This document shows, in pieces, positions 44,190 through 52,634 of a stretch of DNA of 64,000 bases. Origin of the DNA: Salibaculum sp031581025 (GTDB lineage: Bacteria; Pseudomonadota; Alphaproteobacteria; Rhodobacterales; Rhodobacteraceae); the NCBI RefSeq assembly GCF_031581025.1, contig NZ_JAVLCA010000008.1, one strand, 5' to 3'. Each line of letters opens with the position of its first letter. The stretch's first letter is position 1. The translations under genes and the position numbers were made by a program. The notes beneath the pieces were generated by a model. It was not told where the DNA came from, did not search any database, and saw nothing but the letters and a program-made list of their open reading frames with translations.

Positions 44190-45328
44190 CTGCCTTCGGC
44201 TTGACCGCTCCGCAGGGCACGCTGTTCGGGCGCGGCACCCGCGACGCGGCGGCCGGGCGGCTGGCTGCCATAGGCCGGCGAGTCGTTCTGGTGCGGGGGC
44301 GCGCGGTCGCCTGGGTCGACGACCTGCACGACGCCCTGATCGGCCAGGACTGCACGGTCGAGACCGTGGTATCGAGAGGGGAACCCGACCTGCACGCGGT
44401 GCGACAGGGCGTGGCCGCGGCCCGCGCCCATTCTGCCGACTGCGTGGTTGCCGTTGGCGGCGGCGCGGTAATCGATCTGGGCAAGGCCATTGCCGGGCTT
44501 TGCCCCAGCGCGGGGGACGTTGCCGACTACCTGCCATCGGACGGCACCCCGGCGCGGCAGATCGCGGACCCCCTTTCCATGGTCGCGATCCCGACGACCG
44601 CCGGAACCGGTGCCGAGGCCACGCGCAATGCCGTGATCGGTGTGCCGCAAGACCGCGCCAAGATCAGCCTGCGCGACGCGCGCCTCGTTCCTGACCTGGC
44701 GATCGTCGATCCCGCCCTGACCGACGGCGCGCCCCGTGGGCTGACCCTGGCCAGCGGGCTGGATGCCATCACCCAACTGATCGAGAGCGCCCTGAGTTGC
44801 CGCGCCACGCCCATTACCGACGCGCTGACCCGTGCAGCGCTTCCCCCCGCCATTGCGGCGCTGGAAATCCTGATGCGGGCCGAGGACCCGGCCGCGCGGG
44901 ACGACATGGCCCGAGCCAGCTACCTCAGCGGCCTGGCGCTGGCCAATTCCGGGCTGGGGGTCGTTCATGGCCTGGCTTCGATCATTGGCGGGCGCGGCGG
45001 GGCGCACGGCGCGATTTGTGGCCGCCTCCTGCCGGCGGCGCTTGAGGGGAACATGGCGGCGCTCCGGGCGCGGGGTCTCGCAACGACGCGCATCAGCGAG
45101 ATCGACGCGCTGCTTAGCCAGCAGCTCGGCGATGGGCAACAAGACGGCCGCAAGGCCCTGTGTGGCTTCGTAGATGGCCACGGCCTTCCCACCCTTGCGG
45201 GCCTTGGCGTGGGCGCAGAAGACAAAACGCAGGTGGCGCACAAGGCCCTGTCGGCGTCCTCGACCCGGGCCAATCCCGTCCCTTTGACCGAGAACGAGAT
45301 CGCCGAAATTCTTGACCGCACCGATTGA
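44186..45328 (+). CDS. iron-containing alcohol dehydrogenase family protein with altered metal site
   Basis: 380 residues, type III dehydrogenase. The NAD motif VVAVGGGAVIDLGKAIA (87-103) and IPTTAGTGAEATRNAV are clear. The expected metal ligands are Asp, His, His, His. Here D193, H261 and H274 are present, but the first His is Gln197 (GLDAITQLIE). This DAxTQ form occurs in a poorly studied branch of the family, so the metal or catalysis may differ. It could act on glycerol or a related short alcohol/aldehyde given the glp operon, but the substrate is unknown. It overlaps the fbp stop by 4 bases and ends the cluster. Confidence 0.85.
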   Translation: MTAFGLTAPQGTLFGRGTRDAAAGRLAAIGRRVVLVRGRAVAWVDDLHDALIGQDCTVETVVSRGEPDLHAVRQGVAAARAHSADCVVAVGGGAVIDLGKAIAGLCPSAGDVADYLPSDGTPARQIADPLSMVAIPTTAGTGAEATRNAVIGVPQDRAKISLRDARLVPDLAIVDPALTDGAPRGLTLASGLDAITQLIESALSCRATPITDALTRAALPPAIAALEILMRAEDPAARDDMARASYLSGLALANSGLGVVHGLASIIGGRGGAHGAICGRLLPAALEGNMAALRARGLATTRISEIDALLSQQLGDGQQDGRKALCGFVDGHGLPTLAGLGVGAEDKTQVAHKALSASSTRANPVPLTENEIAEILDRTD

Positions 45329-45530
45329 ACGCCGACCGGCGGCGCGTCGGGTGAACACCGGCGAGCCGCGAGGCAAGACTGCCGCGGTTCGCCGCTCTGG
45401 TCATCAGGCGCACCACGGTGCAACCTGCGCCGGGTGCCATGCCCCGTCCGCGCGGCCCTGTCGGGTCTGGCCATTTCCCCGGTTTTGGCAATAGCCTGCG
45501 CGGGCGAGGCTGCGAGGGAAGATCACGGGC

Positions 45531-46388
45531 ATGGCCAGGCTGGGCGTCGATATCGGGGGCACCTTCACGGACGTGGTGCTGGACACCGGGGCCGGCATGG
45601 TCTCGCGGTCCAGCCGGGTCAGCCCGCAGATGCGGGAGTACGAGCGTTTCAACACCACGATTGCCAATGCCTATATCAAGCCGCCCAGGGCCTCTTACCT
45701 GGGCCGGTTGGAAAACAGGCTGGCCCGGGAAGGCGCCGATTGCCCTATCTACCTGATGCATTCGGGCGGCGGCATCATGGCGCTGGAGGCCGCGGCGGAG
45801 TTTCCCGTGCGCCTGGTCGAAAGCGGCCCGGCGGGCGGCGCGATCTTTGCCGCCGACCTGGCCGTGCGGCCCGGGCTGGATGGGATGAATGCCACCGCCT
45901 TTCCCTGGGGTGTGATGACGATGCCGGTCGAGGCCACAGAACAGGTCGGCCCGGTCATCATCTGGCGCAAGGAGCTGCGCCCCGACAGCGGTGGGGCCGG
46001 GCAGTATCGCGGGGGGCTGGGCCAGGTCATGGAGGTCGGCGCGCGCGCGGGCCATGAATTCGACATCTCCGCCATGCTGGACCGGGTCGATCACCCAGCG
46101 CGCGGTCGCCGCGGCGGGCAGCAGGGCGCGCCCACCCGGATCGCCCGTGACGATGGCACGCCAATGCGCAGCAAGGGGCGGCAATCGGTGCCCCATGGCG
46201 CGTGCGTCCAGATGGCCTTTCCCGGCGGCGCGGGCTACGGTGTGCCCGGGACGCGTGCGCCCGAGGCCGTCCGGCGCGACCTTGCGTTGGGTTATATCAC
46301 CGCTGAGGTGGCGCGCGAGGTTTACGGGCTAAGCCCCGAGGAGATAGAGAAAATAGAAGCAAGCGCCCGCAGGGGCGAGAGCTTCTGA
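45531..46388 (+). pseudogene. chimeric in-frame remnant of hydantoinase/oxoprolinase genes hyuA and hyuB
   Basis: 285 codons, uninterrupted. Residues 1-23 match the start of HyuA (MARLGVDIGGTFTDVVLDTG, ATPase-like N-terminus). Residues about 26-112 match a middle piece of HyuA (SPQMREYERFNT and LMHSGGGIMALE, then SGPAGGAIFAADLA). From about residue 115 the sequence matches the C-terminal end of HyuB (NATAFP and MPVEATEQVGPVIIWRKELR, then GGLGQVME). Intact HyuA and HyuB have roughly 690 and 570 residues, so at least two large deletions have fused the genes without breaking the frame. The ATP site, catalytic parts and most of both subunits are lost. It lies between the glycerol cluster and acetoacetyl-CoA synthetase. 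Activity is very unlikely. Confidence 0.78.
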
Positions 46389-46407
46389 AAAAGGAGAGAG
46401 CGACGCA

Positions 46408-48348
46408 ATGCCCGAGATTGTCTGGACACCGCCCGAGGACCGCTGGACCGACAGCGCGCTGGCCCGTTTCGCGCGCGAGGCCGGGTTCGATCCGCAGGAC
46501 TACGCAGGGCTGCACCGGTGGTCGATCAGCGATCTGTCGGGGTTCTGGTCGCGGGTCTGGGATTTCCTCGACGTGATCGGCGACAAGGGCGAGGTCGTGT
46601 TTCAGCCCGACGACGATGCCTGGATGACCGGCGCGCGCTTCTTCCCGCAGGCCCGGGTGAACCTGGCCGAGAATTTTCTGCGCCAGTCGGGTGACGCGGT
46701 GGTCCTCACCGAGGCCGACGAGACCGGCCATCGTGCCCATGTCACCGCCGATGAACTGCGCGCGCGGGTCGCCAAATGCGCCGACGGGTTGCGCGCCGCC
46801 GGGGTGGGGCAGGGCGACCGCGTGGGCGCGGTCCTGCCCAACCGCGCCGAGGCGCTGGTGACCCTGCTGGCCACCGCCGCCGTCGGCGGGGTCTGGACCT
46901 CCTGTTCGCCCGATTTCGGGGCGGCGGCGATCCTCGACCGGATCGGGCAGGTGGAACCCAAGGTGCTCTTTGCCGCGCCGCGCATCACCTACGGCGGCAA
47001 GGCGGTCGATGTCTCGGACCGCATCGGCGAGGTGGCCGACCAGATGCCGGGGCTGGTGCAGCTTGTGCTGGTGGGCGACAACACCACGCAGGCGCAGGTG
47101 CCTACCGTGCCGTGGGAGGATTTCGGGCAAGAGACGGAGCTGACCTTCACCCGCGTGCCCTTCGATGCGCCGCTCTACGTGATGTATACCTCGGGGACGA
47201 CAGGAAAGCCCAAGGCCATCGTCCACAAGACCGGCGGCGTGTTGCTGACCATGATGAAGGAACACGTGCTGCACGTCGATGTGCGGCCCGGCGACCGCGT
47301 CCTGTGGTATTCGAACACCGCCTGGATGATGTATCACTGGCTGATGACCGGGCTGGCGGCCGGGGCCACGGTGGTGCTCTATGACGGTGCGCCTGTGGTC
47401 AAGCGTGACGGCGCGCTGGACGGCACCATGCTGTGGCAACTTGTGGAAGACGAGCGGCTAACGCATCTGGGGATCTCGCCCAAGTATCTCAGCACGCTCT
47501 CGGACATGGGTTTTGTGCCCCGCGACCACTACGACCTGTCCTCGCTGCGCTGGCTGATGGCCTCGGGCAGCCCCATGGCGCCCTATCAATACGACTGGAT
47601 GTATGACGCCATTGGCACGCACTTCGGCTTTTTCTCGATCTCGGGCGGGACCGACCTGATGGGCTGTTTCCTCATCGGGGCGCCAATGCTGCCGGTGCGG
47701 CGCGGGGCCCTGATGGCCAAGGCTCTGGGCATGGCGGTGCAGGTGCTCGATGATCGCGGCGTGGCGGTGCTGGGTCGCCCCGGCGAGCTGTGCTGCACCG
47801 AACCCTTCCCCTCGATGCCGCTGACCTTCTGGGGCGCCGATGGGGATGCACGCTACCACAAGGCCTATTTCGAGGACCGGGCCGAGGTCTGGACCCATGG
47901 CGACCGCCTGACCGAGCACATGGACGGCAGCCTGACCATACATGGCCGGTCGGATTTCACGCTCAACCCCGGCGGGGTGCGGATCGGGACGGCGGATATC
48001 TACAACGTCTGCGAGCGCCTGCCGCAGGTGGCCGATTGCCTGGCCTTCGGGCGGCCCATCCCGGGCGACGAGGAAATCGTGCTGTGCCTGCAGATGGCCG
48101 AGGGCGCAGCGATGACGCCGGAGCTTGCGAAAGAGATTCGCACCAGGCTGCGGCAGGAATGTTCGCCGCGCCACGTGCCGGCGGCGATCTATACCGTCGG
48201 CGCGGTGCCCTATACGATCAGCGGCAAGCGGGTCGAGGGCGCGGCGAAATCCACCGCGCTGGGGCAAGAGGTCAGGAACAAGGCCTCGCTCGCCAATCCC
48301 GAAAGCCTGGCGGACTATGCCGATCTCTCGACGCGGGAGGCGTTCTAG
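46408..48348 (+). CDS. acetoacetyl-CoA synthetase
   Basis: 646 residues. It is an ANL-superfamily adenylate-forming enzyme with the P-loop-like motif YTSGTTGKPKAIVHKTGG, the A5 region (GGTDLMG), the A7 motif HGDR (WTHGDRL) and the C-terminal Lys in ISGKRVEG. The N-terminal segment (FWSRVWDFLDV, ARVNLAENFL) and the length match acetoacetyl-CoA synthetase rather than acetyl-CoA synthetase. It activates acetoacetate with CoA and ATP, linking ketone bodies and PHA breakdown to acetyl-CoA. A GGAGAGAG site precedes the ATG. It follows the hyu remnant by 19 bases and may use its promoter. Confidence 0.92.
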   Translation: MPEIVWTPPEDRWTDSALARFAREAGFDPQDYAGLHRWSISDLSGFWSRVWDFLDVIGDKGEVVFQPDDDAWMTGARFFPQARVNLAENFLRQSGDAVVLTEADETGHRAHVTADELRARVAKCADGLRAAGVGQGDRVGAVLPNRAEALVTLLATAAVGGVWTSCSPDFGAAAILDRIGQVEPKVLFAAPRITYGGKAVDVSDRIGEVADQMPGLVQLVLVGDNTTQAQVPTVPWEDFGQETELTFTRVPFDAPLYVMYTSGTTGKPKAIVHKTGGVLLTMMKEHVLHVDVRPGDRVLWYSNTAWMMYHWLMTGLAAGATVVLYDGAPVVKRDGALDGTMLWQLVEDERLTHLGISPKYLSTLSDMGFVPRDHYDLSSLRWLMASGSPMAPYQYDWMYDAIGTHFGFFSISGGTDLMGCFLIGAPMLPVRRGALMAKALGMAVQVLDDRGVAVLGRPGELCCTEPFPSMPLTFWGADGDARYHKAYFEDRAEVWTHGDRLTEHMDGSLTIHGRSDFTLNPGGVRIGTADIYNVCERLPQVADCLAFGRPIPGDEEIVLCLQMAEGAAMTPELAKEIRTRLRQECSPRHVPAAIYTVGAVPYTISGKRVEGAAKSTALGQEVRNKASLANPESLADYADLSTREAF

Positions 48349-48394
48349 GCCAGGTCAATCCCGGCTGGGCGTTGCAAGGCGGGTGCCACCTGGC

Positions 48395-48601
48395 TCAGCC
48401 GGGCTTCAACGCGCCTGCCATCTGGCGCCCGTCCGGGCCTTCGACCAGCTCGAACTCGACGGCCTGTTCATCGGCAAGGCCTGTCAGGCCTGCCTCTTCG
48501 ACCTTCGAGATGTGAACAAAGACGTCCTTGCCGCCATCCTCGGGCGCAATGAAGCCATAGCCCTTTGCGGTGTTGAACCATTTCACGGTGCCCCTGGGCA
48601 T
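48395..48601 (-). CDS. cold-shock domain protein
   Basis: 68 residues. A single cold-shock domain with RNP1 (KGYGFIAPE) and RNP2 (VFVHISKV). It binds single-stranded RNA or DNA and acts as an RNA chaperone. It is a lone gene on the minus strand, convergent with acetoacetyl-CoA synthetase. A near-perfect palindrome (48625-48645) lies in its 5' region. Confidence 0.93.
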   Translation of the reverse strand: MPRGTVKWFNTAKGYGFIAPEDGGKDVFVHISKVEEAGLTGLADEQAVEFELVEGPDGRQMAGALKPG

Positions 48602-48624
48602 GTCCGTTCCTCCTGCGTTTTCAG

Positions 48625-48645
48625 GGGGACTGGGCCCCAGTCCCC
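48625..48645 (-). promoter_or_regulatory. palindrome in the 5' region of the cold-shock gene
   Basis: GGGGACTGGG pairs with CCCAGTCCCC around one central base, 24 bases upstream of the start codon. Read as RNA it would form a stable hairpin close to the ribosome site (GAGGAACGG), as an RNA thermosensor-like or structural leader element might. It could also be a dimer-protein binding site; the sequence does not decide. Confidence 0.35.
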
Positions 48646-48803
48646 GGGGTCCAGGTCTTCCGGTCCCGCGCGGGAAATGGCGGTCGTCCGTCAGCCTCGC
48701 CTTGATATGATGCGGTCATGAGGGCAAAAGGCAAATGACAATCCTGTGCTGGCCCGGCGCCGGTGCTGATCCACGCGACACATGCACAAAACGGAGGCAA
48801 TAG

Positions 48804-49130
48804 ATGCGCCTTTTTGGGCTGAAATCCTGTGATACCTGCCGCAAGGCGCTCAAGGCCCTGCGCGCGGCGGGCCATGATCCGCAGGTCATCGACGTGCGGG
48901 CCGACGGCATTACCGCCGAAGATCTGCAGGCGATCCTCGATCATTTCGGGGACAGCGCGCTGAACACCCGCTCGACCACCTGGCGCGCGCTGTCCGAGCC
49001 GGAGCGTCAGCGCCCGGCGGCAGACCTGCTGACCACGCATCCGACCCTGCTGAAACGTCCGGTGATCGAGGCGCAGGGCCAGTGGCACCAGGGCTGGGGC
49101 GCATCCGTGCAGCACGCGCTCCTTCAATAA
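48804..49130 (+). CDS. ArsC/Spx-family thioredoxin-fold protein
   Basis: 108 residues of the ArsC-like YffB/Spx family. The CDTC motif (SCDTCRKA, residues 9-12 region) replaces the single catalytic Cys of arsenate reductase. The RxxT-like segment NTRSTTWR and the C-terminal KRPVIE follow. Proteins of this type are often annotated as arsenate reductase but usually lack that activity; the role may be redox-linked. An ACGGAGGCA site precedes the ATG. A small membrane-protein gene follows. Confidence 0.85.
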   Translation: MRLFGLKSCDTCRKALKALRAAGHDPQVIDVRADGITAEDLQAILDHFGDSALNTRSTTWRALSEPERQRPAADLLTTHPTLLKRPVIEAQGQWHQGWGASVQHALLQ

Positions 49131-49175
49131 CACCGCCCGAAGCCCCAGATAAATTCAAAGACGAACGGAGGCATC

Positions 49176-49544
49176 ATGCGAAACGCGGCACTGGTCCTGG
49201 GCCTGATCGGCGGTATCATCGGCATCATCGTCGGGCTTGTGGGCTATGGCTATGCCGAGGTCTCTGAACGCCATGGTGAAATCGCGGAGATTTTCGGCGT
49301 GCTCGATAACCCCGGTTTCATCCGCATGGCCAGTTTCCTGGCCCCGCTGCTGGCCATCGCCGGGGGCGCCATGGCCAAGGTGCGCGCGCTCTGGGGCGGC
49401 CTCCTGATGCTGGGCGCCTGCCTGCTGTTCTACGCGGCCTTCGGTTTCAACGTGGGCACGATGTTCCCCATCGGCTTTGTCGGGCTGGGCGGCATCCTTG
49501 CTATTGCAGCCGGGAAACCGGACGAGCCCAAGGCGCATTTCTGA
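49176..49544 (+). CDS. four-span membrane protein, unknown
   Basis: 122 residues. Hydrophobic segments at about 5-25, 47-65, 70-90 and 94-112 are separated by short loops, with EVSERHGEIAEIFGVLDN as the one soluble loop. Similar proteins are listed as hypothetical in Rhodobacteraceae; I see no named domain with certainty. It lies 45 bases after the ArsC-like gene, with GGAGGC upstream of the ATG, and is followed by a strong hairpin. Confidence 0.65.
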   Translation: MRNAALVLGLIGGIIGIIVGLVGYGYAEVSERHGEIAEIFGVLDNPGFIRMASFLAPLLAIAGGAMAKVRALWGGLLMLGACLLFYAAFGFNVGTMFPIGFVGLGGILAIAAGKPDEPKAHF

Positions 49545-49557
49545 TCGGCACCTTGCG

Positions 49558-49593
49558 CGGGCCGTGACGGCTCAAGGCGGCCGTCACGGCCCG
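49558..49593 (+). terminator. strong hairpin between membrane-protein gene and thrS
   Basis: A 14-bp perfect stem (49558-49571 with 49580-49593), loop TCAAGGCG, followed on the plus strand by ATTGTT. It lies between two convergent genes and probably ends both transcripts. Confidence 0.65.
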
Positions 49594-49597
49594 ATTG

Positions 49598-51589
49598 TTA
49601 CAGAAGATCGGGCGGGGTGGCCGACCGCGCCAGCTCGGCGGTGATCTCGTCCAGGGTCGCGGCCGAGGTTTGTTTCTGTCCCAACCGGCGGACAGAAACG
49701 CTGCGCTCGGCGACCTCGCGGCCGCCGCAGGCCAGGATCACAGGCACCTTGCCCACCGAGTGTTCGCGGACCTTGTAGTTGATCTTCTCGTTGCGGATGT
49801 CGGCCTCGGCCCGGACCCCGGCGGCGGTCAGCCCGGCCACGACCTCTTGCACGTAGTCATCGGCCTCGGAGGTGATTGAGGCCACGACCACCTGCCGCGG
49901 GGCCAGCCAGAAGGGCAGCTTGCCTTCCCAGTTCTCGATCAGGATGCCGATGAACCTCTCGAAAGATCCCAGCGCGGCGCGGTGCAGCATATAGGGGCGG
50001 TGCTTTTCGCCGTCGGCGGCGATATAGGTCGCGCCCAGCCGTTCGGGCAGGTTCGGGTCCACCTGGAAGGTGCCGCATTGCCAGACCCGGCCGATGGCGT
50101 CGGTCAGGTAGAAATCCAGCTTGGGGCCATAGAAGGCACCGTCGCCCGGCTCCAGCGTATAGTCGCGGCCAACTGCCTTGATCGCCTTTTCCAGAGCGTC
50201 CTCGACGTAGTCCCAGGACGCGTCGCTGCCGACGCGCTTTTCGGGGCGGGTGGCGAAGCGGATCTCGAAATCCTCGAAGCCCAGTTCGCGGTAGACCTCG
50301 GCCAGAAAGTCGATGAACCGGGCGCACTCCTTCTGGATCTGCTCTTCGGTGCAGAAGATATGCGCGTCGTCCTGGGTGAAGCCGCGCACGCGCATGATTC
50401 CATGCAGCGCGCCCGAGGGTTCGAACCGCGCGCAGGAGCCGAATTCGGCCAGTCGCAGCGGCAGGTCGCGATAGGATTTCAGGCCCTGGTTGAAAACCTG
50501 CACGTGGCAGGGGCAGTTCATCGGCTTGAGCGCGTTGATCCGGGTCTGGTCCTTGTTCCTGACGCTCGCGTCGTCATCCTCGCCGTCGCGGGACTCGTCC
50601 ACCTCGACCACGAACATGTGGTGCTGATACTTGTCCCAGTGGCCCGAGGCCTCCCAGAGCTTGCGGTCCACGACCTGGGGCGTGTTGATCTCGCGGTAGC
50701 CGCCGGCGCGCTGCTTGCGGCGCATGTAGTCCTGTAGCGTGGTGTAGATGGTCCAGCCGTCCGGGTGCCAGAACACCTGGCCGGGGGCCTCTTCCTGCAT
50801 GTGGAACAGGTCCATCTCGCGGCCCAGCTTGCGGTGGTCGCGTTTCTCGGCCTCTTCGAGGAAATGCAGGTAATTCTTCAGATCGTCGCGGGACTGGAAG
50901 GCGACGCCGTAGATGCGCTGCAGCATCTGGCGGCTGGAATCGCCGCGCCAATAGGCCCCGGCCACGGACATCAGCTTCCAGGAATCGCCTGGCAGCTGGC
51001 CGGTGTTCTGCAGGTGCGGACCACGGCACAGATCCTGCCATTGGCCGTGCCAGTACATGCGCAGCGGCTCGTCGCCGGGGATCGCATTGACCAGCTCGAC
51101 CTTGTAGGGTTCGTTGTTGGCCTCGTAATGCTTGATCGCGCGGGCGCGGTCCCAGACCTCGGTGGTGACCGGGTCGCGGGCGTTGATGATCTCTTTCATC
51201 TTCTTTTCGATTGCGCCGAGGTCTTCGGGGGTGAAGGGCGCGGCCCGGTCGAAATCGTAATACCAGCCGTTGTCGATCACCGGGCCGATGGTGACGTTGA
51301 CGTCGGGCCAGAGCTCCTGCACGGCGCGGGCCATGATATGGGCCAGATCGTGGCGGATCAGTTCCAGCGCGGGGGCCTCGTCCTTCATCGTGTTGATAGC
51401 GATCTTCGCGTCCGTTTCGATGGGCCACTGAAGATCCCAGTGCTGCCCGTCGACATGGGCTGAGATGGCCTTCTTGCGCAGCGAGGTCGAGATCTCGGCG
51501 GCCACGTCCGCCGGGGTCACGCCGCTGGGAAAGCTGCGTGCATTGCCATCGGGAAAGGTCAGGGAAATTTGGTTCTGGCCGTCATGCAT
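49598..51589 (-). CDS. thrS: threonyl-tRNA synthetase
   Basis: 663 residues from the ATG at 51587-51589; ATGs at 51601 and 51619 are possible starts, but the family begins close to QISLTFPDG. A TGS domain (about 5-62), the editing domain with HIMARAVQELWP and YWHGQWQDLCRGPHL, then the class II core with motif 2 (FGSCARFEPSG-type) and zinc ligands including the Cys in MNCPCHVQVF. The C-terminal anticodon-binding domain ends the protein. It charges tRNA-Thr and removes mischarged Ser. The ribosome site is weak for every start. Confidence 0.94.
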   Translation of the reverse strand: MHDGQNQISLTFPDGNARSFPSGVTPADVAAEISTSLRKKAISAHVDGQHWDLQWPIETDAKIAINTMKDEAPALELIRHDLAHIMARAVQELWPDVNVTIGPVIDNGWYYDFDRAAPFTPEDLGAIEKKMKEIINARDPVTTEVWDRARAIKHYEANNEPYKVELVNAIPGDEPLRMYWHGQWQDLCRGPHLQNTGQLPGDSWKLMSVAGAYWRGDSSRQMLQRIYGVAFQSRDDLKNYLHFLEEAEKRDHRKLGREMDLFHMQEEAPGQVFWHPDGWTIYTTLQDYMRRKQRAGGYREINTPQVVDRKLWEASGHWDKYQHHMFVVEVDESRDGEDDDASVRNKDQTRINALKPMNCPCHVQVFNQGLKSYRDLPLRLAEFGSCARFEPSGALHGIMRVRGFTQDDAHIFCTEEQIQKECARFIDFLAEVYRELGFEDFEIRFATRPEKRVGSDASWDYVEDALEKAIKAVGRDYTLEPGDGAFYGPKLDFYLTDAIGRVWQCGTFQVDPNLPERLGATYIAADGEKHRPYMLHRAALGSFERFIGILIENWEGKLPFWLAPRQVVVASITSEADDYVQEVVAGLTAAGVRAEADIRNEKINYKVREHSVGKVPVILACGGREVAERSVSVRRLGQKQTSAATLDEITAELARSATPPDLL

Positions 51590-51743
51590 GGCCTGTCTCA
51601 TCGTCGGTTTGGCGCCCACGGAACGCCCGGTTGCGGGTATGTTGTGCGCGGGTCTTTTGGCCGGGGGCCGGGGGCCTTGTCAAGCTTGCATCCCGGGCTC
51701 GGTCTGTGCTCAGTCACAGGCAGGCGGACGACAGGGGGATCAC

Positions 51744-52484
51744 ATGGCCGAAACCTTCACCACGGCGCAGGGACGCCGCATCGCCTGGGCCCACACGCCG
51801 GGCGCGGGCCCGACCGTGGTGTTCTGCAGCGGCTTCAAGTCCGACATGGCCGGCACCAAGGCCGTGCATCTGGAGGCCTGGGCGCAGGGCCGGGGCCAGG
51901 CCTTCGCGCGCTTTGACTATTCCGGTCACGGGATCAGCGGCGGAGCCTTCACCGACGGTTGCATCGGCGACTGGTTCGAGGACACCTGCGCGGTGCTGGA
52001 CCGGATCGCGGGGCCGGTGGTGCTGGTGGGCTCCTCCATGGGGGGCTGGATCGCGCTGCTGGCGGCCCGCGACCGGCCCGGCAAGGTGGCCGGCCTTGTC
52101 ACCATCGCCGCCGCGCCGGATTTCACAGAGGACAGCATGTGGGCGGGCTTCGACGCCGACCAGCGCGGGGCGCTGCTGCGCGAGGGGCAGGTCACGCTGC
52201 CCTCGGACTATGGCGCGCCCTATATCATCACGCGCCGCCTGATCGAGGAGGGGCGTGAGCGGCTGGTCCTGCGCGCGCCGCTGGCGCTGCCTGTCCCGGT
52301 ACGGTTACTGCAGGGCACGGCGGACGCGGATGTGGAGATGTCGGTGGCGCTGCGCCTGCTGGACCACGCGCAGGGCCCGGACATGCGCCTGACCCTGGTG
52401 GACGGGGCCGACCACCGGTTTTCGGATGACGATTGCCTGGCGCTGATCGAGCGCAGTATCGAGGAGGTGCTGGCCCGGATCTGA
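51744..52484 (+). CDS. alpha/beta hydrolase
   Basis: 246 residues from the ATG at 51744. The nucleophile elbow is GSSMGG (Ser about residue 93), the acid is likely in GTADADV, and the His lies in GADHRFSD. The oxyanion region has FCSGFKSDMAG, like ABHD10-type (acyl-thioesterase or mitochondrial depalmitoylase) proteins. A cytoplasmic esterase or thioesterase role is probable; the substrate is unknown. A dispersed repeat copy begins 4 bases after the stop. The MFS gene downstream may be co-transcribed. Confidence 0.85.
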   Translation: MAETFTTAQGRRIAWAHTPGAGPTVVFCSGFKSDMAGTKAVHLEAWAQGRGQAFARFDYSGHGISGGAFTDGCIGDWFEDTCAVLDRIAGPVVLVGSSMGGWIALLAARDRPGKVAGLVTIAAAPDFTEDSMWAGFDADQRGALLREGQVTLPSDYGAPYIITRRLIEEGRERLVLRAPLALPVPVRLLQGTADADVEMSVALRLLDHAQGPDMRLTLVDGADHRFSDDDCLALIERSIEEVLARI

Positions 52485-52488
52485 CGGG

Positions 52489-52598
52489 GCGGCTGCGCCG
52501 CGCAGGTCTGCCTCGGCTGCGCCTCGGGCATGGGGGCTGTCTGCCCCCCTTGGCCCTGCGGGCCAATTCCCCCCGAGGATATTTCCGGCCAGAAGAAG
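52489..52598 (+). repeat. dispersed intergenic repeat, copy C
   Basis: About 110 bases directly after the hydrolase stop, as copy B follows coaD. The first 21 bases (GCGGCTGCGCCGCGCAGGTCT) differ from copy B by one base. It then has GC-rich inverted repeats and ends with GAGGATATTTCCGGCCAGA followed by AGAAG, a diverged form of the core shared by copies A and B. It has no coding sequence. Confidence 0.55.
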
Positions 52599-52634
52599 CG
52601 CCCGCGTCGGGCGCAGCGATACGGGGAGATGGGG

